Below, one piece after another: positions 35,439 through 46,240 of a DNA stretch of 64,000 nt. Numbering within the stretch: the stretch's first letter is position 1; the number at the start of each line of letters is the position of its first letter. The notes beneath the pieces were generated by a model. The model had not been told where the DNA came from. It saw only the letters and a program-made list of their open reading frames with translations, and did not search any database. Source of the DNA: Branchiostoma floridae (lineage: Eukaryota > Chordata > Leptocardii > Amphioxiformes > Branchiostomatidae). The position numbers and the translations under genes were made by a program. Location of the stretch: the NCBI RefSeq assembly GCF_000003815.2, contig NC_049988.1:16331778-16395777 (forward strand), given 5' to 3'.

Positions 35439-38017
35439 GACACAATCACAGACACACTCACACAAGCGGAATGGAGCTAGAGCATGATGCATACCAAGCT
35501 ATTAATGTTTAACCTACAGGAACCAACTGGATGTTAGAAATCGTCAACAAGATCCTGTCAGCCGGCGGCCGGACCGACGCCTCTTCTGACGACATGGTGG
35601 GAAAGCTGGAGTTCACATATCCTCACGAGCCACGCCCCCGTCACGTGATGCTGCAGGAATGTGCCTCTCCCCGCGTCATCCTCACCCATCTCACCCCGGA
35701 CACCGCCCCGCCTGTGATCGCTCATCCTCAGAACAACGTGAGTGTGTTTTTACGTGACGTCACGATCTGAAGGGTTTCTTTAGACATACCCATATAATAT
35801 ATCACAGTCTAGTGACTGTAGTTAAAAGTACAAATCTACCTGCAAACATCAAGGTTTAACCATCCAACATGGCGGACAACACTACGTCATAATCACGTGA
35901 GCACGTGAGTGCGTCTGCACGTGACGTCATATTCTGAAGGGTTTCTTAGACGTAAAGATAAATATTCATATGAAACGTTACAATAACGTGATGCAGTTAT
36001 ATGTACAAATCTACCTGCTAACTTCTAGGTTTAACCATCCAACATGGCGGACAACACTACGTCATAATCACGTGAGCGCAAAAGCCTATAATGTACAGTT
36101 AGGTCAGTCAGCGCCTTCAAAGAAATGGTGAATTTGTTTTGGTGTCTCTCCCCACAGGTTAAGGTGATCGTCGTGATGAGGAACCCTAAGGACACGGCGG
36201 TCTCTTACTTCCACTTCGAACAGAAGCTCAGGTCTCGTTTTGGGCGGAAGCCGATCCCTTCTTGGGACGAGTTCTTCCAGTTGTTCCTAGCCGGAAAGCG
36301 TAAGTAGGAAAATCTTATCAAAGACAACGTTGCTAAATGTAGCACTTTTGAGATCGGCCACACGCATGTTCAATACCCCTGTTCGTGGTTCCAGCTGCGT
36401 ATGCGCAGCTGCGTATTGTGGCTGACATGTCAAAGGTCAAGGACCCTAACTTGTGATCAGTTCTTGTCCAGACCATGCTTAATTTACATCCAGACGTGTT
36501 TTTAGAATGTCTCGGGAGACTTCACACTTTTGACGTTCGCTACGTATGCGTAGTTGGGACCGTGAAGAGGCTTGTTGCAAATGACATGTAATCAGAGGGA
36601 CTATAACGCTAGCTTACATTTATTCACACGGTAACCTATATCCGTTGTTTTTAGAAATAGGGCATTGAGCTGGATACCAAATCGAAGAACGGTGGTTTAA
36701 ACTGCAAAAATAATGTTTAAAAATCACACTTCATTTAAAGAAGATATTCACCGTCCGTCGACTTGATATCCCAAAGTACATTTTGTACCCTTTATTTAAA
36801 AACAACGGATATAGGTTACCCTGCGGATTAAGGTAAACTAGCGTTATCAACATTGCATGAAGCATACAATGTTACGAAAGTTCAATTAAGCTCTATGAAA
36901 AAAGAAGTATATCTTGTTACAACTGCACAACTATTTTTCTTATACTTAGGACCTTGTTTTGTTCTTAGATACATACGGCTGCTACTTCGACCACGTCCTT
37001 GGCTGGTGGGAGAGACGTGACGACCCCCACTTCTTGTTCTTAAAGTACGAAGACATGAAGCAGGTAGATGGTTCACATTTATCATTTCATTCTGTCTCAT
37101 TTATGATGTTGAAAGTACGCACAAGTGCAATCTTTGAGTTACTCCATATTTTCTTCAGGCAATGACAGTTTTTAAAGGGAAGGTCATTGCTTGAAAATTT
37201 GGAGTAACTGTACATGTATTCATACGTGACTGATGAACCTCTTCAACGATGTGCAATATTGCATTCCCAACTCACATCTGTTTGTCTCAGGACCTTCCCA
37301 AAGCCGTGAAGACAGTGGCGGAGTTCCTTCAGGTCAAAATGGATGACGCTTCCATCGAGACTATCGCGCATGCGTGCACCTTCTCCAGCATGAAGGCCGC
37401 CCTGGATAACTCACGGTATGGAGACAGGACTGTGAACGCGCGCAAAGGTAAATTCACTTCTCCTAAAATTTCAGATAACGCCTTATTCACTGAGCACTAT
37501 AGCATTATGTTCACATGTAACATCTTGATACATCTTGAAAAAGAAGGACGAGGGAAGCAGGCGAAGGGACACTGTAGTAAATACTAGTATACACATGTAC
37601 TTTGGCTGTGCTGTATTGGACATTCTTTTTCGTCCTTGGTTTATCTAGATGGATCAGTGCCTGCCACCTAGGGCTTAGCCCTTATGAAGCTACTTTTAGT
37701 ATAAGTGCAACATCCATTATGTATGAAACTAAATGAATGTTGTATTATGTATACTAACTATTCAAACCACAAGAACAATAGTCAACGTTATTCTTTTTAA
37801 AATTTCGAAGTGTTTAACCTAGACATACCTAGATATCAGACGACATGTATTAACTCACTATCCAGTGATGAAATTTTAATGTATGTAAAATTTGTGTCAA
37901 TTTTAAGGTATTGTTGGGGACTGGAAGACGATGTTTACCGACGAACAAAGCAGGATGCTCGACTTGAAATGCAAGACAAAACTGGAGGGAACTGGATTGC
38001 ATTTAAACTTCGAATAA
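35017..38017 (+). CDS. SULT gene H, cytosolic sulfotransferase, complete, inverted copy
   Basis: Six coding exons on the plus strand: 35017-35176, 35520-35737, 36158-36299, 36969-37063, 37291-37447 and 37908-38017; 882 nt, 293 residues, ending in TAA rather than TAG. The N-terminus [14 protein letters not shown] starts directly after CCTAG. Loop AFPKAGTNW, catalytic [22 protein letters not shown] and RKG-GDWKTMF are intact. It is head to head with G, about 3 kb between start codons, and is the only copy in this orientation. Exon 1 is the most divergent ([10 protein letters not shown]), and no homologue of the shared non-coding exon was found upstream. Intron 1 has a long CA repeat, and intron 3 holds a 243-bp inverted-repeat MITE. 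Confidence 0.93.
35275..35464. repeat. CA microsatellite in intron 1 of SULT H
   Basis: About 190 bases of nearly pure CA on the coding strand, the same sense-strand repeat as in the inverted genes D, F and G. Confidence 0.95.
36604..36847. mobile_element. TIR MITE, family 1, in intron 3 of SULT H
   Basis: About 243 bp, with ends AACGCTAG and CTAGCGTT plus inner inverted segments GGTAACCTATATCCGTTGTT and its inverse. TA on both sides suggests a TA target duplication. A second copy lies in intron 2 of ninjurin 1. Confidence 0.7.
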
Positions 38018-38694
38018 GTCTATCTTCACTTGATTCAAGGCAAAGATTGCAGATTGCTATTGGACTGAGCAGAGTACCATGTCTTGAGATGTAAAATCCT
38101 GGAAAAAATCTTGAGATCATTTTAAAGAATCTTGAGACTTTCTGAAAGATCTTAAATGTTCAGTAACAAATCTCAAGTTTGTTTGGAAAAATCTCGAGAC
38201 TGTCTCGAAAAATATTGTGTAAAAACTTTTGAGATTTACCACACAATCTCGAGATGTTTCTGGGGGTTATGGCTTGAAAGTTCATCTGTCTGTGTTAATA
38301 AACTTTTGGCAACTTATGGTCAACCGTTCTCTGATGAGTCAAGTGTTCTATCTCCATTAGGTGACATCTTTAAAGCCCATGTTTTGACGTAGACAGTAAT
38401 CTCCAAGCAGATCCTAGGGTAGCAAAAGTTAGTACTAAAAGCTGACAGAGGAGTAAAGACGGCATAGGAGTGTGTGTTTGCTACCGGTGCCCGTCTGACT
38501 CCCTTTGGCCGGCTGTACTCCTTTGTGCCAGCTTTGATCTTATGGCATCGTAGGATCTGCTTGGAGATTAGAAGACAACCATATAAACAGTAGAATTTTA
38601 GGGGTCTACAACACCTACGCACATACATTTTGTACCAAATATTTGTCACAATCCATCCAGAGGTTCTTAAGATATTGTACGTACAGACATGGTA

Positions 38695-38862
38695 CAGTAG
38701 AAGCCGTCTAATTGCACTTCCCATTTACCATCACATTTTGTGCAATTATCCGGATGGCGTAACAAAGCGAAGTCATTCAGCTGGAACGCATCACTATGGG
38801 ACTTTGGGATTCCATGCAATCAACAGAATTGTATCCGTTGTGCAAGTAAATAACTTCTACTG
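38695..38862. mobile_element. Pogo/Tigger-like MITE
   Basis: 168 bp; the left end CAGTAGAAGCCGTCTAATTG and the right end are imperfect inverse repeats of about 23 bp. The element is flanked by TA (38693-38694 and 38863-38864). The CAGT start and TA flank fit pogo-type elements. No transposase. Confidence 0.55.
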
Positions 38863-39786
38863 TAGAAATAGTAGATCTGGTCCGGGCAAATGGCCTGTGA
38901 TGATTACGTACAGACATTAAAAAAATCAAAACAATACCTCTCATTTTTCACGGAGGTAATACCTTTCCCGCGTGGTTTGGTCCAAAGGTTCACCTTCAGC
39001 CAAAGTTGACTGAACAACAACAAAAAGAGTTCTCGCTTTCTAATTACGTTACGCCGATATGGGTCATTGTTTACTGGAGCATAACGTATCGTCTGGTCCG
39101 AGGTTGGTCGTTCTGTGTTATGTTGAGGGTTTAGAACCTCACCTATCAGTGGGTGATTCGGCGACACACTGAGTACGTACTGTGTTTTACAGGTAAGGAA
39201 AACACTTATTATGTTTGTTAAGCAGGGATCCGGAGTAAAACATCACCAACTCAATGGAAGGTCATTTTATGGTTTAGTCGTAATCCGTGCTAAAGAGCTA
39301 TTATCAACATTACTGTCTTATGCATAGTGTTGTACAAGTCACGACCTTAGATAGCACCGTGTAGAGATTAAACCATGTGAAGGTATCGTGAAAGAATTGT
39401 GTCATAATAGTAAACAGAAGAGCTGATGTTATGCTTGGCATATTTTTATTCTTGATACGACAAATATATCACACGATAGCTAGGCGTTGATTACTGAAAC
39501 GTTACATAGGAGAAAACCTCGTAAGAGAAGTACAATACGTATTGCTCTTGCTGCATATGCATTGCTTTATCTATTACAAATCCATGTGTTAAAACTTAAG
39601 AACACATCAAAACATGTATGACTCTATAGCATGTTTTCAGACACAGCCATTGTGATTTATATCCCTAACGCTACTTCGAGGGACAGGTTGATCGACCGGT
39701 TTCACTGCTCATATGATCAAGGACTGTTCCATTTGTAGCGATTTCTGGGGGGATGTTTTTATTCTAAACATAGGCGAGTCGAAATG

Positions 39787-40235
39787 TTAAGGCTATCCAA
39801 CACCAGCTTTGTGCAAGGCATGAACATGCATACACATACATGCAAATTTATACTCTATCGAGATGAAGCATTAACAAAGTTCCGCTTCCAGTGCGACCCA
39901 TCCTTCATCATTACAGTTAGGTCTTCATCATGAACATACAACAAACAATTTATAGTTAGAATTGACTCATTTTGGTACATGAACCTTGCTGTTGACTTCC
40001 GGAGAGCAGGACCATGACTGAGCAACAGAGCTAAAGGCTACCCAATACCAGAATTGTACAAGGCATGGACATACAACAAACAGTTAGACTTGACTCATTT
40101 TAGGTACATGAATTTTGCTGTAGACTTCCTGAGAGTAGTTAGACGATGGTTGGGCTTAAGGCTACCCAACACCGGCTTTGTGCAAGGCATAAATATACAA
40201 CAAACAACTTAGTTAGACTTTACTCATTTTAGGTA
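39787..40235. repeat. Degenerate direct repeats, three copies
   Basis: Units starting GGCTAYCCAAYACCAG occur at about 39789, 40036 and 40163, followed by similar TGCAAGGCAT and TTAGACTTGACTCATTTT segments. Confidence 0.6.
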
Positions 40236-40526
40236 TATTTGACTTTGACTTTATTTGGATCCACAGTTAGCTTGACATGATTTCTGCTAGTTTTTCTTAC
40301 TGCAGTCCTGCACATAAAATGCAATACAATAACATCACATAGCGGACATGACAGAAAGGTTACAAAAGTTATCACACTAACCGTTATATCAGATACATCA
40401 TACAAGTCTACATTACAAAACTTCAGAAATAAAAAAGAAAATACAAGTTCATTCAGCAACTGTTTTATCAAGTGAAGGTATACCGTGTATGAATCTTGTT
40501 GTAGGTTGTCGGAGTGTGGTTAGACC

Positions 40527-42468
40527 ATGACTGAAATGGAGGACCCTGTTGCGGTCCCCACCGTGAAGATCCAGTCCGAGACCAGCGCACTGATCCCGGG
40601 CCGTCTGCAGGGGCTGAAGGAGAAGGGTGAGACTAAATCTTCTTCCGTATAAGATAACCGTCAACTATTCTGATAAAACCACAACAAGTAGATGCTATGT
40701 GTGACATCAGCGAACTCATTACTTTTCGATTGATCTTGAAATTATTTTTCCACTCCTTTGATGATGGTGAACGTTGCGAGAAATTTCCAAAATGGAAAAA
40801 CAATGCCGTATGGTAGTCTTAACTGTACTTGTAGAGTTACACTAGCGACAATTTGTATTGTTTAAATGTTGATTCTTCATTTGTTTAGATGCGAAAACTA
40901 TATGGCAGAAATGTTACCTATAAGGACCATACAACGATGAAAGATGGCATGAGAGCAATTATCTTCTTTGTGATTGTTTAGCTAAGAAAACGACGCAGGA
41001 CATGGCAGAGAACACGCACACCTATAAGGGTCAGAAGACGATGGAAGATAGCCCAAGACCAGCTTATATTTCTGTATTGTTTAAATGTTAACTTTGAAAT
41101 GGTTTATTTTTCTGGCTAAGAAAACGACGCAGGATATGGCAGAAAATACTCACACACACTCATACCTCTAAGTACCACAAGAGGTTGAAAAGTGATGAAA
41201 TTCTTTTGTTTTAATGTTCCCATATTGTTTATTTGTCTAGCTAAGAAAACGACACAGGACATGGCAGAGAACACCCACACCTACAAGGGGCAGAAGACGA
41301 TGCACGAGGGTCTACAAAACACGGCCCTGGTCACCAGTAATGTAGCACAGATGATAACTCTAGTGAAGGGCACAGCAGAGGCCGCACTCACCGGACCACA
41401 GGTGATGTAACACTAGTTCACTTTTATCTGCGGGGTAACCTATATCGGTTGTTTAAAAAATCAGTAATTTTGGAACTCAAGTCAACAGACAGTTATTTTA
41501 CTTTGCAGGACATTGTATTTTCAAAACATCGGAGTTTGAAACCATCGTCGACTTGATATCTGTAAATACCGTTTTTTTAACAACGGATATAGGCTACCCC
41601 ACGGATAAATGTGAACTGGCGTTAATGTATCTTCAATATGTTTTAAACAAAGGCCATTCCAATTTTGAAACTGTATTGTTACGAAACTGTACTGGTTTCG
41701 CGTGACGTGACGTCTACCATTGTTAATCAGCATCACTAGAATGAACTGGCAGAACGAGCCAATAGTACGTAGTACATGGGGTTTTACTGGAAAAACTGGT
41801 TGAACATAATGAAATCACTAACTCGCTGAAGAGCAGTGATAGATGTTACTCAAAACGTCCAGAAGTAATCTCCCGATGTTTTCCAGTTGCAGAGATAGAC
41901 CTTAGAGTTAGACATCGTGTCTCAGGCCTACCCTTCATCAACGTGTCTTTAAGTTGGTTTTCAAAGTTGGTATCTTTGAAGTTATTCTGTGGTGTAACGC
42001 TAACTGACCTAATATCAACTTTTTTAATTCAATAGAAAAGCGATGTCCTTAATTAAAGAGATGAAATAGAATGCATCATCATTATCCAGAAAGTATGCAC
42101 ATCTCAGGTACCCAAGTATTCAACACATTCTTGAGAAGGCTTCGATAACACTTTTTGTGTTTAATATATTGGTCTTAGGGAACCCGTTGGGACAATGGAA
42201 GTTGAAGTTGTGTATCAACTGTTCATGTATGTCGCTTTCTTTCTAGATCGCCAGAATGGTACTTCTAGCAATCTCCCTGTTCTTCCAAGGAATCATCTAC
42301 ATCTTACTCCTGCTGCAAGGCAAGACGCGTGTGAGGAAGAAGGAGGAGTACGCCGTGGCGGAACACAGGAACCAGGAGAAGAAGAAGCTGAGGAACACCA
42401 ATAAGGTGGCGATGGCTTTCACGGGACTAGTGTTAGTCATTAACTTCGCTATAACACAACTGGAGTGA
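40527..42468 (+). CDS. ninj: Ninjurin-like membrane protein 1
   Basis: Three exons: 40527-40626, 41241-41401 and 42247-42468; 160 residues (human NINJ1 is 152). Ninjurins are small plasma-membrane proteins; NINJ1 oligomerises to rupture the membrane in lytic cell death and was first described in adhesion. Residues 1-33 form a polar N-tail. Exon 2 encodes the helical region before the membrane (HTYKGQKTMHEGLQNTALVT, then SNVAQMITLV), matching the family's amphipathic helices and its conserved N-A-Q-like motif. Exon 3 supplies two hydrophobic helices (about residues 91-111 and 140-158) joined by a basic loop KTRVRKKEEY. Two partial copies of exon 2 lie in intron 1. It faces ninjurin 2 tail to tail. 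Confidence 0.87.
40982..41152 (+). pseudogene. Two truncated copies of ninjurin 1 exon 2
   Basis: CTAAGAAAACGACGCAGGA occurs at 40982 and 41116 and, with one base different, at the real exon (41241). The first copy keeps an AG acceptor and about 62 matching bases, then diverges with no donor. The second has CTGG in place of the CTAG acceptor and is shorter. Spacings are 134 and 125 bases. Neither can replace the full 161-nt exon. Confidence 0.75.
41408..41624. mobile_element. TIR MITE, family 1, in intron 2 of ninjurin 1
   Basis: About 217 bp, related to the copy in SULT H (GGTAACCTATATCGGTTGTT and inverse). It begins only six bases after the exon 2 donor GTGATG, so it fills the start of the intron. 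Confidence 0.68.
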
Positions 42469-42828
42469 GCTAGATACAGCTAGCCGAGGTAATAAGGGCA
42501 TTGAAAAATGGATTGAAATACAAGAGACAATATACAATGATTACATGGGCATAGAGATTGAGGTTAAGTGCTTTCTACATCTTTTTGTGTACAGGGGTGG
42601 TGCCCATCTTAGGTTTATACCCCTTGGGCCACACACGGCCATTACAGCAGGGGGCTAGTCCACTGGTAGCGGTGTTTGTTCAACAAGTAGACTCTCTTTC
42701 ATAAGTGCCTTAAAGGAAAAACGAACAAAGCAGAAGCGGTCTTAAACTGTCTTGTATGTGAAGGTAAATATGAAGAGAGTGATAATGTGGAAATGTATTG
42801 GTGACAACCATAGGGATACATACATCAT

Positions 42829-42834
42829 AATAAA
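42829..42834 (+). promoter_or_regulatory. Likely polyadenylation signal of ninjurin 1
   Basis: AATAAA about 360 bases after the stop codon, on the coding strand and before the convergent ninjurin 2. It is the first canonical hexamer seen downstream. Confidence 0.45.
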
Positions 42835-43139
42835 GTCTTTTGCTTCCAAATACTGCATTAACTTTAAACTCGTTAGGCATTGTAACAACATTTAAAAATA
42901 AAATCTTAAATTAATGAATAAGAGTAAAGGATGACGGCTTAACATAAAACATTAAAGCTTTCCCCCCTCTTCCTAAATACGTCATTTCCTACTCATTTGT
43001 GAAAGTGAATAAATAAAACAAAACAAATAAACAAACAATATTGTATTGTAAAAAAGAGCTCAATTAACAAACAATTCATGACTGTTTTCCTCTTCATTAA
43101 ACACAACCAAGGAACTTTTTGTCGTCTGTCGACCACTTT

Positions 43140-44110
43140 TCATTCATTCAGCTGAGTCAGGGCGAAGTTAGCAGCCATCACCAGTACAGAGAACACAATG
43201 GCAGCCTTGTTCTCCGTCATCAGTCTCTGTTTGTCTTCCTGTCTCTGTCCCGGCCGGGCATACTCGTGTTCCTTCTTCACCACTGTCTTACCCTGCAGCA
43301 GCAGCAGTATGTAGATCACCAGTTGGAACAGGATGGACGCTCCAAGGAGGGCTATCCGGGCCACCTAGCGGAATGAAATGGAGTAGGATACAGTCAGACC
43401 TGACCAAGTAACCTTATACGGACCACATGGCCACTTAAAGTGAATAGCCTTTAGGGTATGTCGAATTAATCACACAGTCTACGTTCCACTCAGAGATTTT
43501 TCCGCTGGTACCAACAAATGTCTTAGACTTATTATATGGATTATACGAAAATAAAGAGATCATGATCATACGTCTTACGCTTTACCTGCATAGTGGTGAG
43601 ACTTGATACTTCTGGGTTTTCTATCAGCAGTGCGACCAACTGTGCCACATTCGTGCCGAACAGGGCAGTGTTCTGGACGGTCTCGTGGAGGGTTTTCTGT
43701 CCCTTGTACGTTTGTGTGTTTCGTTTCAAATTCTGGATCACTTCCGAACCTGGATTGAAGTACAAAGCAAGTCACATTTGTGTCACTCGATCAGTGGGCA
43801 GCACCCAAATACTTTTAGCCTTGTAGAGACGTTGTCTTGCACTTTGCTAGCCGTAGGCGCTGTTGCTGTGTGGATATTGGTGGGACACACAACAAAAGGG
43901 CTTTTCTAACACTGTCTCACGCAGGCAATACCCAGCGAATCAAATACGTACTTGTCAACCTCCTGTTACCAGTATTCCTAAGACATATTTTGAAAATGAA
44001 CTAAAAGCAGCTAGCATGGATAAAGCCGTACCTCCTTCTGTGCCCGAACGACCTTGGATAAGAGGCGTTGTCTCATCGACGCCACCGGCCACGTCTACAC
44101 CAGTAGACAT
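43140..44110 (-). CDS. ninj: Ninjurin-like membrane protein 2
   Basis: Three exons: 44032-44110, 43586-43749 and 43140-43364; 155 residues from MSTGVDVAGG. An in-frame ATG at 44194 would add 28 residues (MKSLYSRGF...). The nearer ATG is preferred because it gives an N-tail like those of the other two copies, but this is not certain. Exon 2 (QTYKGQKTLHETVQNTALFG, then TNVAQLVALL) is the amphipathic-helix region. Exon 3 opens with VARIALLGASILFQLVIYIL, the first membrane helix, then a charged loop (KKEHEYARPGQRQEDK) and a second helix ending ALTQLNE. Exon borders and phases match ninjurins 1 and 3. Transcription converges with ninjurin 1, with 670 bases between the two stop codons. Confidence 0.86.
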
Positions 44111-46009
44111 CACGAATGTTTCTGTTTGTAAACAAAGGCATTGATTGACCAGGTAAACTTTATCATCGAATCCTCTGCTATACAGGCTTTTCATTTGATG
44201 TCACCTGTGCCATGTTGGATTATAGTTCACGTCTGTTAACCACAGGAAGATGCTACTGCTTAATTCAATTACCTGCCAACATGGTCGTCTGAGGATTCAA
44301 GTTATAATTATCATGACGGCAATGAAAAGCCTGTATAGGAAGCATCAGTAACACATTGTGTGTATACTACTAGTAGTCACGTCAAGATGACAAGTGTACA
44401 GCATTATGGCACAGTAACATATCTTATGGCACAGTAACATATGGTGGAAAGAAGAAACGGAGAGATTGTCAACAGACATCGATACTTACAATCTGTGGCG
44501 ACAGGGATAACCTGACGACGATATGACAGGAGCAGGTGATTGAGTCACCCTAAAATCGACCCTGAAGAGCACGAGGAGATCTCGGGACGCGCGAACAGGA
44601 GGTAGGAGTGCTTTGTTTTGAAACTCAACTCATCAAACTGGTTTGACAGGTAGAAGTGAGGAAAACGACCGGCGGAGCTCATTTGTATGCAAATTAACAA
44701 CGGAATAGCACAGATGTTGGAGACGAAAATATTTTGATTTCGTTTCTATCATATTGTGGATTAGAGACATAAAATTACCAAATAGTTGGAGAACATTTGA
44801 CAAAATATCTGTTAAATATATACATATATACCCATAACTCACACCTGCATTGTAATCAGTCTTTGAGGCATTTAATGAGAAATGAAAAATTTGGTCAATG
44901 CTTTCAAGTATGCACCTCACTGCATACACCAAAAGCAGAAAAGAAAAATAGCAAGAAATACAAATGATAACACTTGGGTATATATCTTTATTGGGGGATA
45001 TAGAAGTGGTGACTATAAAAAACGATTATAATACATCGCATTCATGCGTACGCATAACGTACCTTAAGTGTACAAACAACTGAAGCTGTGCCTACCAGTT
45101 TAATCATTCTATGCCCACAAAATACAATCATATTTGCATCTCAACTGCAATTATGTAAAGAACATTGATAGCTAAATTATACAAAATATCAAGGTTACAT
45201 ATACAGACAAAAAATAATGTTAGAACAAATCCATGTCAGCATACAGACACTTCCACGTGACAATGACATACCGTTCTTGCTTAATGATAAGTACTGTGTG
45301 ATCCAAGGGCTATGGGCACTGCCCTATACAATGAAAGCTGTGTCCTGCAAGAACCTTACCTTAGCTCCTGTGCTCAAACAACAGGGACTCATTTGCATAA
45401 TCTTTGTCTCGACTTTGTCTTCTTTTCGTTTCATATTTGTCTATCCGATACTTGTCTTCATCTTCTTTACATATCGATTCATCGTAAAGGGATTAAAACC
45501 TGCCCTTTGATTAACAGATCTTGCTCAGTGTTACTAAGAAACGTAGTGAATGCTACTTGAAAAGTATGACCGTTTCCAACTTATATCAAGTTGCTTGAGT
45601 AACTGCTATCTTATTACCTGGATGCCTAACTTTTATCGACGTAACAGTACTTGATATTTGAGATTTTCCCGGAAATTTGTTGCATACAGGTCGACTCCTA
45701 CATTTCTTCCAATGTGCGAAATTTGACATCATTTTGTAATGTTCGAGGTTTCTTCCATGTCCAGTGTCCAGCCGACAACGTGCAGTCTACTTTCTTCCAG
45801 TCATCTAACTAACCAGCGAACCAAGCTCTTAGCCAATCAACGCATCGGCAAGCAAACAAACAATCAAAACGAAAAATGCAAACAATCGTTCGAAAATAGA
45901 ATTGCCTCCATAAACTGTAGTAGCCTCCATACCAGATCAAGTCCACGATTCCTGATGCTTCCAACACTCACATAATAAAGTTGCAGTGAGCATTTCATTT
46001 CAAGTTCCT
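44111..46009. other. Intergenic, ninjurin 2 to the TIR-TMEM268 3' end
   Basis: No gene seen. An ORF of 97 codons at 45217 has no recognisable feature beyond chance hydrophobic runs. Confidence 0.5.
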
Positions 46010-46240
46010 CGCTCACACGACTCAGGCTTATTCTTCTGTTCAGTTTTTCTTCACACGACCGAGGTACTAGGTTTCTTCTCTGTTCAGTTTTTCTTCACAC
46101 GACCGAGGTTTCTTCTCTGTCCAGTTTCTCTTCACACGACCGAGGTTTCTTCTCTGTCCAGTTTCTCTTCACACAACCGAGGTTTCCTCTCTGTCCAGTT
46201 TCTCTTCACACGACCGATGTTTGTTCCCGGTCCAGTTTCC
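46010..46240. repeat. 37-bp minisatellite at the 3' end of the TIR-TMEM268 gene
   Basis: TTCACACGACCGAGG-type units occur at about 46052, 46096, 46133, 46170 and 46207, mostly at 37-bp spacing. The last unit contains the stop codon (46206-46208), so the array seems to have grown from the coding end. Confidence 0.85.

Larger units (their letters stand above)
38018..40526. other. Intergenic, SULT H to ninjurin 1
   Basis: No gene seen. 38090-38260 has scattered CTTGAGA/TCTCAAG words. Also holds a small MITE at 38695 and degenerate repeats at 39.8-40.2 kb. Confidence 0.55.

Noticed and set aside
43955-44194. Longer N-terminus for ninjurin 2 starting at 44194
   Set aside because: In frame, but the extra 28 residues have no counterpart in the other ninjurins; the ATG at 44110 was preferred, though the longer start is not excluded.
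45217-45510. 97-codon hydrophobic ORF on the plus strand
   Set aside because: No recognisable family and no splice context; A/T-rich chance frame with a biased composition.
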